DNA of 59,029 nucleotides from Muribaculaceae bacterium (GTDB lineage Bacteria; Bacteroidota; Bacteroidia; Bacteroidales; Muribaculaceae): contig JAIDDJ010000024.1 in assembly GCA_029055345.1 (NCBI GenBank), positions 1 through 59,029 of the forward strand. Reading direction: 5' to 3'. This document shows, in pieces, positions 45,780 through 54,698 of this stretch; within the stretch, counting starts at the first letter, position 1, and the number at the start of each line of letters is the position of its first letter. Position numbers and translations under genes: made by a program. The notes under the pieces were generated by a model that was given only the letters and a program-made list of their open reading frames with translations, did no database searches and had not been told where the DNA came from.

Positions 45780-46643
45780 TCAGTCTTTATTAAAATGGAA
45801 ACTTATGAGATCGTCCATAGGCCTGTTTGAAATCTTCGCTATGGAATAATGTAGATTATTTGCAACCTCCCGCAATTGGTCGCCGAAATTATATGCGACT
45901 CCTCCGGTAAAACAGATGGGGTAGTGATGCGAATCTTCATAACCTCCCACATTTCTAACAAAAAAGCGAGTGAATTCTTCCTGAAGCATATTCTTCATGT
46001 AATGAAGGCTTTCATGGCGCTTGATGAAAGGAACGAATGAGGCAATGAATTTCCCGGGGGTGTTGTTGCGGTAAACATTTTCAAGCACATCGGCTATCGC
46101 TAAGTGATATTCTTCATTAAATTCAATGTGCAGATCGGAGGGGAGCATACGTTTGAAATAGTCTCCCAAAAGTCTCTTGCCGAGTGCGACGCCTCCTCCC
46201 TCATCCCCCAGCACATATCCAAGCGAAGGAACTTGATCTATGATCTGGCTCCCATTGTAAAGGCAGGAATTGCTTCCTGTGCCGAGTATACAGGCGATTC
46301 CCGCTGAGTTACCTAATAAACTTCGTGTAGCTCCGAGCAGATCGCTTTCAACATATACTTTGTCACAATCAAAACGGGATGCAATCTTCGCTTCGAGATC
46401 ATGGCATATTTTGGGAGTGGAGCAGCCTGCTCCATAAAAGAAGACCGAATCGGGCTGCATATTCTGAGGAATGGACGAAGCGGTTTCATTAAGGAATAAA
46501 TTTACCTTCCCGTCATCGGCAGCAAGCGCGTTCAGTCCTCCGGATGCAAATCTTACAATATTGTCGCCGACTTTATCAATGAAAGCGCAATCAGCTTTCG
46601 TTGAGCCGACATCCATTATGAGTATGCGTTGGTATTCCTTCAT
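45780..46643 (-). CDS. BadF/BadG/BcrA-type kinase, probably N-acetylglucosamine kinase
   Basis: 287 aa from the ATG at 46643 (MKEYQRILIMDVGSTKADCAF). The ASKHA ATPase fold shows the phosphate-1 motif IMDVGSTKADCAFID and GTGSNSCLYNGSQI...GYVLGDEGGGVALGKRLL, matching eukaryotic/Bacteroidetes GlcNAc kinases. An in-frame codon at 46694 lies in the -7 box and is not the start. It is the first gene of a two-gene unit with the SGNH hydrolase, consistent with recovering amino sugars. Confidence 0.85.
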   Translation of the reverse strand: MKEYQRILIMDVGSTKADCAFIDKVGDNIVRFASGGLNALAADDGKVNLFLNETASSIPQNMQPDSVFFYGAGCSTPKICHDLEAKIASRFDCDKVYVESDLLGATRSLLGNSAGIACILGTGSNSCLYNGSQIIDQVPSLGYVLGDEGGGVALGKRLLGDYFKRMLPSDLHIEFNEEYHLAIADVLENVYRNNTPGKFIASFVPFIKRHESLHYMKNMLQEEFTRFFVRNVGGYEDSHHYPICFTGGVAYNFGDQLREVANNLHYSIAKISNRPMDDLISFHFNKD

Positions 46644-46691
46644 GTTCGAGGCATCATGTGCACCTTCGGACACACGAAGGGGCAACAAATG

Positions 46692-46722
46692 CAAAATTAA
46701 TTAATATTCCGTAAATATACAA
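46692..46722 (-). promoter_or_regulatory. promoter of the kinase/SGNH operon
   Basis: The minus strand has TAATTTTG (complement of 46692-46699); a TTG (complement of 46720-46722) lies 20 bases upstream. The leader to the ATG at 46643 is about 42 nt. Confidence 0.6.
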
Positions 46723-46753
46723 CAAATGCCACTGAATTTTTCAGTGGCATTTG
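46723..46753. terminator. terminator of the LRR gene
   Basis: Perfect 13-bp stem CAAATGCCACTGA (46723-46735) / TCAGTGGCATTTG (46741-46753) with a 5-base loop, 55 bases beyond the LRR stop codon. On the minus strand it precedes TTGTATATTT. Confidence 0.8.
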
Positions 46754-46807
46754 TGATTTCAAAATTAGCCGAATAGGACTATTGGGTCATATTATCCAAA
46801 ATTATCA

Positions 46808-47878
46808 TTAGAACATCTCCCAGTTGGGGTCACCTATGACGTTACGTAGCATCGGGCACATCTCGGCATTGATAGATGTCAGCATATAGTTGTTGGTGAC
46901 ATTCAGGGTAGTCAGCATCGGATCGTTGGTTATGGTCACGGTCAGAAGCTGGTTGTTGGAGGCATTGATTCTCTGCAGGAAATTAAGGTTGCTGAGATCA
47001 AGGGAAGTCAAGTCGTTCCATTCAACGTTGACGTAAGCAAGACGCTGGGCATCACCTACCTGGAATTGTGTAAGATCGTTATAGGGAGCCCATACTTCGT
47101 TGATTGCAGGGCAGTTGTTGAGCACAAGCGCCTGCATATGATTGTCACTGCAAAGCAGGCTCACCAAAGAAGGAAGGTTCTGCAGGTAGAGTTTCATTAT
47201 GCGGTTGCTGTTGGCGTTGATGTTCTGAAGATTGATGCAGCCCGACAAATCAAGCTCGCTGAGTTCGTTGTAACCGACATATAGATTCTTCAGATTTTGA
47301 GCCCCGGAGACACTGATGCTTTGCAGACGGTTGCTCATACAATTGAGTGATTCAAGATTGAGAGCGTTAGTTACGTCAAGAGCTTCAAACTGATTTCCGG
47401 CGATATTCAGTTTCTTAAGGAAAGGGATAGCACCGAGGTCCATGTTGGCAAGTCGGTTGCGGTTTACCCGAATCACCTGCACTTGCGGACAAGAAGTAAT
47501 CGTCAGTTCAGTAATCCTGTTCCTGCCTGCATTGATTTCTTCAAGCAACGGGTTATTGGTGAGAGTCAGTCCGGTCAGTTTATTATCCGATACGTTTACT
47601 TTAGTAAGTGATGGGAAATTACTTAAATTCAGATTTCCGGCAAGGCCCTTCCCACGCCAGTCTATTTCGGTGATATGCCCGGCATCCACCTTAATGCCTT
47701 CGAGAGTAGAGAGATTGGTGCCTTGCACGCCGAGATGAGCACCATTCGTCCTTCCGTCAGACGTGGTAAGATTTAAGAATGACACAAGCGCTTTGGTTTC
47801 ATTCTTGTTGATGTTCTGGGAGAACGCTGTGGTTGCTAAAGCTAATACCGCTCCGAGCATTAAGATTGTCTTTTTCAT
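46808..47878 (-). CDS. secreted leucine-rich-repeat protein
   Basis: 356 aa. Signal peptide MKKTILMLGAVLALATTAFSQ followed by about eleven 21-residue LRR units (for example LTKVNVSDNKLTGLTLTNNPL, LKNLYVGYNELSELDLSGCIN, LQRINASNNQLLTVTITNDPM), with no large C-terminal anchor. Such repeats bind proteins or surfaces. No sorting signal is recognised beyond the signal peptide. It is a single gene with its own terminator and an inverted repeat in the upstream region. Confidence 0.85.
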   Translation of the reverse strand: MKKTILMLGAVLALATTAFSQNINKNETKALVSFLNLTTSDGRTNGAHLGVQGTNLSTLEGIKVDAGHITEIDWRGKGLAGNLNLSNFPSLTKVNVSDNKLTGLTLTNNPLLEEINAGRNRITELTITSCPQVQVIRVNRNRLANMDLGAIPFLKKLNIAGNQFEALDVTNALNLESLNCMSNRLQSISVSGAQNLKNLYVGYNELSELDLSGCINLQNINANSNRIMKLYLQNLPSLVSLLCSDNHMQALVLNNCPAINEVWAPYNDLTQFQVGDAQRLAYVNVEWNDLTSLDLSNLNFLQRINASNNQLLTVTITNDPMLTTLNVTNNYMLTSINAEMCPMLRNVIGDPNWEMF

Positions 47879-47927
47879 AATATATTCGCATTAATTGATT
47901 TACGAGAAATGGTTTTCTGGATTAATT

Positions 47928-47953
47928 AAATAGGACTAATTGCTGTCCTATTT
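47928..47953. promoter_or_regulatory. inverted repeat upstream of the LRR gene
   Basis: Perfect 9-bp arms AAATAGGAC (47928-47936) / GTCCTATTT (47945-47953) with an 8-base spacer, 50 bases ahead of the LRR ATG. Its size fits a dimeric-repressor operator or a leader hairpin. A TAATTTTG -7-type box at 48003-48010 on the plus strand (TTTG 15 bases upstream) may serve the next gene. The rest of 47879-48188 shows no gene. Confidence 0.4.
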
Positions 47954-48188
47954 GATTTGTAAACAAAGTTTTTATAAATTTAGTTTGCAGAATCTTTTAT
48001 TATAATTTTGCAGACAATTTTATTATACAAAATGGAGTTTGTATTCACTCTGCTTGCATATAACTATAATAATTTATAAAAAATCAAATTTTTAAAGAAA
48101 AATTTTTAAGATGATGAACAAACTTTTGCAGTGAAGTGTTTGAATTGCAGAAAACATTAGTCAATCATAAAATAAACAGTCACATATT

Positions 48189-48407
48189 ATGGCAATACCA
48201 ATACTAAAAGCATTACTCGTAGTTGTGATTCTCGGAGTTATGATTCTCGTTCTCCTTGGTATCAATCATATATTCTCGGGCAATTTTTCGGTAGATTCGT
48301 CAGATATGGACGATTTGAGACAGGAAGTCAACGAGTCGGATGAAGTTATTTCCAACAATGGAGCCTTTACAGAACTCGTGAAGGTGAAAGTCAGGGATAA
48401 TAAATGA
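48189..48407 (+). CDS. small single-pass membrane protein (72 aa)
   Basis: Function not recognised. An N-terminal hydrophobic helix (residues 5-30: ILKALLVVVILGVMILVLLGINHIF) is followed by an acidic soluble part (DSSDMDDLRQEVNESDEV). The positional pattern, a TM anchor with a short soluble tail, is typical of small conserved Bacteroidales proteins. It lies upstream of the urease operon but separated from it by a terminator. Confidence 0.6.
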   Translation: MAIPILKALLVVVILGVMILVLLGINHIFSGNFSVDSSDMDDLRQEVNESDEVISNNGAFTELVKVKVRDNK

Positions 48408-48519
48408 TTGGCATTTCTCAATAATGTGTGGCGCGGAAATGCAATGCAAGGATTAAGGGAAAAAGGATTATTATGGGATAAAACAAATTATGTTGTAAAA
48501 CATCTGTATAAAGAAGTGA

Positions 48520-48556
48520 AATCGCAGAACTATACTGCGATTTTTTTTGTTTTTTT
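48520..48556 (+). terminator. terminator ahead of the urease operon
   Basis: Perfect 8-bp stem AATCGCAG (48520-48527) / CTGCGATT (48535-48542), then an almost unbroken T-run to 48556. It ends transcription of the 72 aa gene before ureA. Confidence 0.85.
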
Positions 48557-48608
48557 AATATGGTATAAGGTTATGTAAAATCATTAATCTATTTGATACC
48601 TGTCTGCC

Positions 48609-48616
48609 TACATTTG
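48609..48616 (+). promoter_or_regulatory. -7 box of the urease promoter (putative)
   Basis: TACATTTG is a full TAnnTTTG match 28 bases before the ureA ATG at 48645. The nearest TTTG (48592-48595) is only 13 bases upstream, so the -33 part is not typical and an activator may be needed. Confidence 0.4.
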
Positions 48617-48644
48617 AATAGTTAAACCTAAATAAATAACAACC

Positions 48645-48947
48645 ATGCATTTAACGCCAAAAGAGAAAGATAAGCTTATTCTTCTCGGAATAGGCATTAT
48701 CGCCGAGCGTCGTCTAAAGAAAGGACTGAAGCTTAATTATCCAGAAGCCGTTGCCTATATCACAAGTGCCGCACTTGAGATGGCTCGTGAGGGGAAAACC
48801 GTAGAAGAGACCATGCACCAGGCCGCCCAGGTGCTTACCAAAGATCAGGTAATGGAAGGTGTGGCCGATATGATATCACTGCTCCAAGTAGAGGCTGTTT
48901 TCACTGACGGCTCGCGTCTTGTCAGCATCCATCATCCTATTAATTAA
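48645..48947 (+). CDS. ureA: urease subunit gamma
   Basis: 100 aa, the classic small subunit: [39 protein letters not shown], then [22 protein letters not shown] sequence and the C-terminal [15 protein letters not shown] equivalent. It is first in the urease operon. The subunit helps form the (alpha-beta-gamma)3 enzyme that hydrolyses urea to ammonia and carbamate in the cytosol. Confidence 0.98.
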   Translation: MHLTPKEKDKLILLGIGIIAERRLKKGLKLNYPEAVAYITSAALEMAREGKTVEETMHQAAQVLTKDQVMEGVADMISLLQVEAVFTDGSRLVSIHHPIN

Positions 48948-48967
48948 CAATCAAAAAACAGACTATC

Positions 48968-49537
48968 ATGGCTGACACCAACAATAACCAGACGCCGGAT
49001 GCCAACAACCAGCAGCCGACATATGCCCAGCCGGACGGGATTTTCCCCGGCAATCCTCCAATCGCATATCCTAACACTCCGGGTTTCAAACCGACGGATT
49101 ACGTTCCGGTCGGAGGCGTGATTCTTGCTTCCGAACCTATCACATATAATGCCAATCGCCGCACAGTCAAACTGACTGTCCGCAACACCGGTGACCGTCC
49201 TGTGCAGATTGGTTCTCATTTCCATTTCTTTGAGGTAAACAGATATCTTGAGTTTGACCGTGCGAAAGCATTCGGTTACCACCTTAATATCCCTGCTACA
49301 ACTGCTGTCAGATTCGAAGCCGGCGATGAGAAGGAAGTTGAACTTGTGGCTTACTCCGGCAAGCACCGCGTGATTGGTTTCGATGACCTCGCAAACGGTT
49401 ATACCGGTCTGGAAGACTTCCCGACATTCTATCCCAAGAGAATCGAAGCTCTCCGCAAAATGAAAGAATATGGTTATAAGAGCATCTCAGAAGATGATGC
49501 CGAAGCCGAGTACACCCAAAACGAAATTAAAAAGTAA
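48968..49537 (+). CDS. ureB: urease subunit beta with N- and C-terminal extensions
   Basis: 189 aa, nearly twice the normal ~100. The beta core (about residues 47-145: [17 protein letters not shown]... [48 protein letters not shown]) is intact. Before it lies ~45 residues rich in Asn, Gln and Pro, and after it ~45 charged residues ([41 protein letters not shown]). No separate domain is recognised in either extension. It sits 20 bp after ureA and 6 bp before ureC. Confidence 0.95.
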   Translation: MADTNNNQTPDANNQQPTYAQPDGIFPGNPPIAYPNTPGFKPTDYVPVGGVILASEPITYNANRRTVKLTVRNTGDRPVQIGSHFHFFEVNRYLEFDRAKAFGYHLNIPATTAVRFEAGDEKEVELVAYSGKHRVIGFDDLANGYTGLEDFPTFYPKRIEALRKMKEYGYKSISEDDAEAEYTQNEIKK

Positions 49538-49543
49538 ATCCAC

Positions 49544-51262
49544 ATGGCTACTATATCAAGACAAGAGAATAATATGCTTTTCGGCCCGACCGTGGGCGAT
49601 AAGATACGACTCGGCAACACCGATCTATATGTTGAGATAGAGAAGGACCTTCGTGTATTCGGCGATGAAGCTGTCTACGGAGGAGGAAAAACCTTGCGCG
49701 ACGGTATGGGTCTCGCTAACGAATGCACATCTGCGGGCGGAAGCGTGGACCTCGTTATAACAAATGTTACAATACTTGACCCCGTTCTTGGAGTGGTGAA
49801 GGCTGATGTCGGTATCAAGGATGGAAAGATTTCCGGTATTGGTAAGGCTGGTAACCCTAATGTGATGCAGGATGTCACCCCGACTATTGTAACCGGTCCT
49901 TCCACTGATGCCATTTCGGGTGAACACCTGATTCTTACTGCTGCGGGTATTGACGGCCACGTTCACTTCGTATCTCCCCAGCAGGCAATAAATTGCCTTT
50001 CAAATGGTATCACCACCCTTATCGGTGGCGGTATAGGTCCCACTGATGGTTCCAATGGTACGACTATCACCGCCGGACCGTGGAATCTGGCCCGCATGCT
50101 TCAGAGTGCTGATGGACTTCCCATCAATGTCGGTTTCCTTGCAAAGGGTAACTGTTCGGTTGGCGCATCTCTCGAGGAGCAGGCTCTTGCCGGTGCCTGT
50201 GGCTTCAAACTTCATGAAGACTGGGGAACTACCCCGGCCGCTATCCGTAAATGTATGGAGATTGCCGACAATTATGATATGCAGGTGGCAATCCACTCCG
50301 ATACGCTCAATGAGAGTGGTTACGTAGAGGATACGATAGCTGCAATCGATGGTCGCACGATCCATACTTATCATACGGAAGGTGCCGGCGGCGGCCATGC
50401 TCCCGACCTTCTGAAGGTGGCTTCTCTGAATAATGTGCTCCCGTCTTCGACCAACCCGACGCTTCCGTTCGGTATCAACTCCCAGGCTGAGCTCTTCGAT
50501 ATGATCATGGTCTGCCATAACCTTAATCCTCATATACCCTCGGATGTGGCATTCGCGGAAAGCCGTGTGCGCCCCGAGACTCAGGCAGCTGAAAATGTAT
50601 TCCATGATCTGGGAATCATATCAATGGTATCTTCCGACTCACAGGCTATGGGCCGTGTAGGAGAATCCTTCATGCGTACGTTCCAGATGGCTTCATACAT
50701 GAAGTCCGTGCGCGGCAAATTGCCCGAAGATTCAGATTACAATGACAACTTCCGCGTGCTCCGCTATCTGGCTCAGATTACTCTTAATCCTGCCATCACT
50801 TACGGTATATCTGATGTGTTGGGTTCTGTAGAAGTAGGAAAGATGGCCGACCTCGTGCTTTGGGAACCCGAGTTCTTTGGCACGAAGCCAAAGATGGTCC
50901 TCAAAGGTGGATTCATCAACTGGGCGAATATGGGCGACCCGAATGCGTCTCTGACCACTCCGCAGCCAAAGATCATGCGTCCGATGTATGGCGCAATCGG
51001 CGAATCACTCGCAAAGACGAGAATGACATTCGTTTCGCAGGCTGCCCATGAGGACGGTATCAAGCAGCGTCTCGGTCTCGAGAGTATCATTTATCCTGTT
51101 CACCGCACTCGTTGCATAACCAAGAAAGATATGGTACGCAACACGGCGACTCCGTTTATCGAAGTAAATCCCGAAACGTTCGAGGTTACTGTCGACGGAT
51201 ATAAGTGCACAGTGCCTCCTGCTGCCGAGTTACCGCTCGCTCAGCTCTATTGGTTCTCATAA
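49544..51262 (+). CDS. ureC: urease subunit alpha (catalytic)
   Basis: 572 aa, the normal size. It carries the bi-nickel site: HVHF, carbamylated Lys222 in CGFKLHEDWG, the HSDTLNESG and HTYHTEGAGGGHAPD segments, and the mobile-flap Cys-His in IMVCHNLNPHIPSD. All ligands appear present, so the enzyme should be active once matured by UreDEFG. The C-terminus ELPLAQLYWFS is standard. A hairpin follows before ureE. Confidence 0.99.
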   Translation: MATISRQENNMLFGPTVGDKIRLGNTDLYVEIEKDLRVFGDEAVYGGGKTLRDGMGLANECTSAGGSVDLVITNVTILDPVLGVVKADVGIKDGKISGIGKAGNPNVMQDVTPTIVTGPSTDAISGEHLILTAAGIDGHVHFVSPQQAINCLSNGITTLIGGGIGPTDGSNGTTITAGPWNLARMLQSADGLPINVGFLAKGNCSVGASLEEQALAGACGFKLHEDWGTTPAAIRKCMEIADNYDMQVAIHSDTLNESGYVEDTIAAIDGRTIHTYHTEGAGGGHAPDLLKVASLNNVLPSSTNPTLPFGINSQAELFDMIMVCHNLNPHIPSDVAFAESRVRPETQAAENVFHDLGIISMVSSDSQAMGRVGESFMRTFQMASYMKSVRGKLPEDSDYNDNFRVLRYLAQITLNPAITYGISDVLGSVEVGKMADLVLWEPEFFGTKPKMVLKGGFINWANMGDPNASLTTPQPKIMRPMYGAIGESLAKTRMTFVSQAAHEDGIKQRLGLESIIYPVHRTRCITKKDMVRNTATPFIEVNPETFEVTVDGYKCTVPPAAELPLAQLYWFS

Positions 51263-51270
51263 GTCAAAGT

Positions 51271-51318
51271 ATGCCGGGAATTACCTCCAAAGGCGGGGAT
51301 TCCCGGCATTTATTTTTT
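51271..51318 (+). terminator. intra-operon hairpin between ureC and ureE
   Basis: Perfect 11-bp stem ATGCCGGGAAT (51271-51281) / ATTCCCGGCAT (51299-51309) followed by TTATTTTTTTATTTT. It has the form of an intrinsic terminator and starts 8 bases after the ureC stop, so it may reduce read-through into the accessory genes. Confidence 0.75.
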
Positions 51319-51370
51319 TATTTTCGCATGAAGCAGTGTACTTGTTACGCTCTTTTTCTTTTGAATATAG

Positions 51371-52039
51371 ATGACTGTATATACAGAAATATTAGGCAAT
51401 ATCAACCGAGATAAGGAATGGGCCCAAAAACTCGAAGGCCTTGAGGTTGATTATGTGATGCTTGACCAATGGACCGCACAGAAGAGCCGGTTTCTTGGAA
51501 AAGGCTTGACGGGTGAGGAATATCCCGTTGCGTTGAAACGCCATACACAGGTAGTGGATGGCGATGTAATCGCTTATGATCCGGAAGCAGGCAGAGCGGT
51601 AGTGTTGCGTATTGAATTAAGCCCCGTGCTGGTGATAGATCTCAATGCATTGGCTTCTCAAGACACGGAGACTATTATCCGTCGTTCCGTTGAGCTCGGA
51701 CACGCTATCGGAAATCAGCATTGGCCGGCGGTTGTGAAAGGAACAAAAGTCTATGTGCCGTTGACTGTCGATAAGAAAGTAATGCTTTCGGTGATGGAGA
51801 CGCATCATCTCGAAGGTGTGGAGTTCGAGTTTCAGACGGGCATAGACATAATTCCATTCCTCGCCCCTCACGAAATCCGGCGACTGTTTGGAGGGGCAGG
51901 TCATGAGAGCCACTCTCATATCCATGCAGATCCAAATATGCATGGTCATGAGCATCATGGGCACCATGATCACCATGATCATGGCACGCCTCATGTGCAT
52001 TACGATGAAAACGGAAATCCTTATGAGCACACCCATTGA
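51371..52039 (+). CDS. ureE: urease accessory protein UreE, His-rich C-terminus
   Basis: 222 aa nickel metallochaperone that delivers Ni2+ to UreG/apo-urease. The N-terminal domain (about residues 1-75) and Ni-binding C-terminal domain (GHAIGNQHWPAVVKGTKVYVPL) are intact. The last ~46 residues hold 17 His (HESHSHIHADP..., GHEHHGHHDHHDHG), a strong nickel store. Its end overlaps ureF by 17 bp. Confidence 0.96.
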   Translation: MTVYTEILGNINRDKEWAQKLEGLEVDYVMLDQWTAQKSRFLGKGLTGEEYPVALKRHTQVVDGDVIAYDPEAGRAVVLRIELSPVLVIDLNALASQDTETIIRRSVELGHAIGNQHWPAVVKGTKVYVPLTVDKKVMLSVMETHHLEGVEFEFQTGIDIIPFLAPHEIRRLFGGAGHESHSHIHADPNMHGHEHHGHHDHHDHGTPHVHYDENGNPYEHTH

Positions 52040-52715
52040 AAGCGTGATGCATCTTCTGCAATTCACCGATTCGACATTTCCGGTGGGCACATTCTCCTTT
52101 TCCAACGGATTGGAAACAGCGGCATATGCCGGTATTGTAACAGACGCGGCAACCCTGAGGGAATTTACTGAATCTCAGGCAAGACAGGCCGCCTTTACTG
52201 ATGGAGTAGCGGCTATTCATTCTCACCGGAATTTTCTCGCAGGTAATTACGAGGGAATAGCTGAAGCAGACAGGATGCTTCTTCGATATAAAATGAATGC
52301 CGAGGCCCGACTGATGTTGCAAAGAATGGGCAAGAAACTTGCCGAACTGGCGGCAAAGCTGTTTAACTCTCCGCTGATAGCCCGCTGGTTGCAGGGAATC
52401 AATGATTCAGAAGTGCCCGGCACTTATCCAGTCGGCCAAGGCATAACATATGCTGCAGCTGGTGTAAGCGAAATGGATATGTTCTGCGCTCACCAGTATG
52501 GTGTGATCAACATGGTTTTGTCGGCAGCTTTAAGAATTGTAAGGGTATCCCATTATGATACTCAGAAGATTCTATTCGACCTCGCCTCGCAGACGGCAGG
52601 ATATTATGAGGAAGCTGCCAAGATGGAGTTGAGGGATATGAATGCTTTCTTCCCGCAACTTGATATCATTGCCTCTCTCCACGAAAAAGGCAATATGCGA
52701 ATGTTCATGAATTAG
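52023..52715 (+). CDS. ureF: urease accessory protein UreF
   Basis: 230 aa. With UreD and UreG it forms the complex that activates apo-urease. LLQFTDSTFPVGTFSFSNGLETAAYAG (about residues 10-36) is the family signature. The frame is open further upstream (to 51888), but that part is antisense-like His-codon sequence out of frame with ureE; the ATG at 52023 overlaps the end of ureE by 17 bp and is the best start. A 26-bp palindrome follows the stop. Confidence 0.93.
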   Translation: MSTPIESVMHLLQFTDSTFPVGTFSFSNGLETAAYAGIVTDAATLREFTESQARQAAFTDGVAAIHSHRNFLAGNYEGIAEADRMLLRYKMNAEARLMLQRMGKKLAELAAKLFNSPLIARWLQGINDSEVPGTYPVGQGITYAAAGVSEMDMFCAHQYGVINMVLSAALRIVRVSHYDTQKILFDLASQTAGYYEEAAKMELRDMNAFFPQLDIIASLHEKGNMRMFMN

Positions 52716-52718
52716 TTA

Positions 52719-52744
52719 TTCAAATTTTGCGAGCAAAATTTGAA
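52719..52744. repeat. 26-bp perfect palindrome between ureF and ureG
   Basis: TTCAAATTTTGC (52719-52730), GA, GCAAAATTTGAA (52733-52744). It starts 4 bases after the ureF stop. No T-run follows, so it is not a standard terminator; it may be a protein-binding site or an mRNA-stability hairpin. The 170-bp gap up to ureG is the longest in the accessory half of the locus. Confidence 0.7.
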
Positions 52745-52886
52745 GGTTATAATGTTAAAAGCTGATAAGGTTTTATTGTTGACCTGTGATTATGTTACTT
52801 TTATAATCTTGTAAAAGTTATTTTTTTAATCCGGACTCATAGGGCCTGCAAAGAGTAGATCGCAAAACGAATTTAAATAAATTGAA

Positions 52887-53513
52887 ATGTCTCAGACCTG
52901 TAGAATAGGAATAGGGGGCCCAGTGGGCTCCGGCAAAACGGCTCTTATAGAAGCCATTACACCGCGTCTTCTTGAACTCGGACAGAAGGTCCTGATTATC
53001 ACTAACGATATAGTGACAACCGAAGACGCTAAGCATGTCCGCAAGACTCTTAATGGAATTCTTGCCGACGACCGCATTATTGGCGTGGAAACAGGCGCGT
53101 GTCCTCACACGGCTGTCCGTGAAGATCCATCAATGAATATCGCCGCCGTCGAGGAAATGGAAGCTAAGTTTCCTGATGCCGATATTGTCTTGATTGAGTC
53201 GGGAGGCGATAATCTCACGCTGACCTTCTCACCGGCATTGGTCGACTTTTTCATTTATGTGATAGATGTTGCTGCAGGCGACAAAATTCCGCGCAAGGAT
53301 GGTCCGGGTATATCACAAAGTGATATTTTAGTAATCAATAAAACGGACCTCGCCCCTTATGTGGGTGCAAGTCTGGAGGTGATGGATCATGATTCAAAGT
53401 TGATGCGTCCGGGCAAACCGTTCGTGTTCACCAATTGTATGACAGGCCAGGGGGTCAACGAACTTGTTGACTTGATTTTCAAGATGGCGCTTTTTGATAA
53501 GATAGAGAAATAG
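52887..53513 (+). CDS. ureG: urease accessory GTPase UreG
   Basis: 208 aa SIMIBI-class GTPase that drives nickel insertion. Walker [15 protein letters not shown] (about residues 9-22), the [18 protein letters not shown] metal-binding Cys-Pro-His motif (about 71-88), [16 protein letters not shown], and [11 protein letters not shown] as the guanine-specificity motif. Complete and typical. Confidence 0.98.
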   Translation: MSQTCRIGIGGPVGSGKTALIEAITPRLLELGQKVLIITNDIVTTEDAKHVRKTLNGILADDRIIGVETGACPHTAVREDPSMNIAAVEEMEAKFPDADIVLIESGGDNLTLTFSPALVDFFIYVIDVAAGDKIPRKDGPGISQSDILVINKTDLAPYVGASLEVMDHDSKLMRPGKPFVFTNCMTGQGVNELVDLIFKMALFDKIEK

Positions 53514-53519
53514 AGCGTT

Positions 53520-54479
53520 ATGGAGAAATTTTCCATGAAGCATAAGACGGCTGCTGTTCCGGAAGTGGATTTTTCCAATGTTCCGGAGATGCATCCCTAC
53601 TTGCGGGAGCCTGATCAGATGTATGTTGGCGCTCCGGGAAAGCATGGCTATCTCAAGCTCCGGTTTGCCCTTGACTCTACTGGTAAGAGTGTGCTTAAGG
53701 AAATTGACCGGCGAGTTCCTCTGATAGCGCAGCAGGGCTTGTATTTCGATGAGGAACTGCCAGGTATGCCATGTCTTTACATACTCTCATCGGGTGGTCC
53801 TAATGTGGATGGCGACCGTTATCAGCAGGATATAATTGTCGAGAAAGATGCAATGGGCTGGGTTTCGACCGGCGCCGCCACCAAGTTGGCCGAGATGAAG
53901 TTCAATTATTCGGGAATGATTCAGAACATTATTCTTGAGGAGGGGGCTTATCTAGAATATTTGCCTGAGCCAATTTTTCCTTGTCGGCACACACGATATA
54001 TCTGCGATACACGTCTGACTGTTCATCCCTCAGCTACCGTGATATACTCAGAAATATATATGAGCGGCAGGAAATATTACGGAAAAGGGGAGATGTTCGA
54101 CTATGATATACTTTCCGTATGCAGTCATGGTCACAGGCCCGAAGGAGAACAGCTCTTCAACGAGAAGTTTATAATAGAACCATCGAAATATGATCCGCGT
54201 CGTCTCGGAGTGATGGGGCAATATGAAATTTTTGCCAATGTCATCGTGATGGCTCCGAAAGAGGTTTACGAGAAGGTGTATGCCGAGACCGAACCCTTCG
54301 TCGATAAAGAGCAGGGTATTGCTGTTGGTATAACCACGCTCCCGAATGAAGCCGGACTATTGTTCAAGGTGTTAGGTTCGAAGAGCGGTCGGGTAAAGAA
54401 AGTGATAAGGGATTTTGCTTCAAAAGTCAGGATGGCAGTCAAAGGCAAACCCCTTCCCGAAGAGTTCCCTTGGAGATAA
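53520..54479 (+). CDS. ureD: urease accessory protein UreD (UreH)
   Basis: 319 aa. Binds apo-urease and recruits UreF/UreG; thought to provide the channel for nickel transfer. Family features such as LPGMPCLYILSSGGPNVDGDRYQQDIIVEKDAMGWVSTGAATK and EYLPEPIFPCRHTRYI are present. It begins 6 bp after ureG and closes the accessory cluster; a long palindrome follows. Confidence 0.93.
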   Translation: MEKFSMKHKTAAVPEVDFSNVPEMHPYLREPDQMYVGAPGKHGYLKLRFALDSTGKSVLKEIDRRVPLIAQQGLYFDEELPGMPCLYILSSGGPNVDGDRYQQDIIVEKDAMGWVSTGAATKLAEMKFNYSGMIQNIILEEGAYLEYLPEPIFPCRHTRYICDTRLTVHPSATVIYSEIYMSGRKYYGKGEMFDYDILSVCSHGHRPEGEQLFNEKFIIEPSKYDPRRLGVMGQYEIFANVIVMAPKEVYEKVYAETEPFVDKEQGIAVGITTLPNEAGLLFKVLGSKSGRVKKVIRDFASKVRMAVKGKPLPEEFPWR

Positions 54480-54513
54480 TTATTCATAAACTGTACCTAT
54501 TTTGAAGTTTCCT

Positions 54514-54561
54514 TAAAGTATTGCTGTTCGATAAAAATTTTTATCGGACAGCAATACTTTA
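54514..54561. terminator. 48-nt palindromic terminator after ureD
   Basis: Arms TAAAGTATTGCTGT (54514-54527) and ACAGCAATACTTTA (54548-54561) enclose a second palindrome CGATAAAAATTTTTATCG; the whole folds with a single G:T-type mismatch. It ends the urease transcript. Two ACTCGCTCTAA direct repeats follow at about 54594 and 54640, and the rest of the gap to 54690 holds no recognised gene. Confidence 0.8.
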
Positions 54562-54698
54562 TAGCGCGTCCCTTAAAATTTCGGGGTCGTAGGGACTCGC
54601 TCTAATTATCGGAAGATTTGGAGTAGAAGAGTAATGAACTCGCTCTAAAGACACATTCCATATTTAATCTTCGCTTTATTTAAATTTATTCCAGAGGA

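Noticed and set aside
46644..46694. Longer start for the BadF/BadG-type kinase gene
   Set aside because: The upstream start codon lies in the -7 box of its promoter.
50000..50605. 201-codon frame antisense to ureC
   Set aside because: It mirrors the codon bias of ureC on the other strand, has no promoter and no family resemblance; the same holds for long frames antisense to the S9 peptidase (10942-11625), ureE/ureF (51705-52322) and groEL (28966-29454).
51888..52022. Longer start for ureF
   Set aside because: The added part is the His-codon tail of ureE read in another frame, a Met/Ile-rich artefact.
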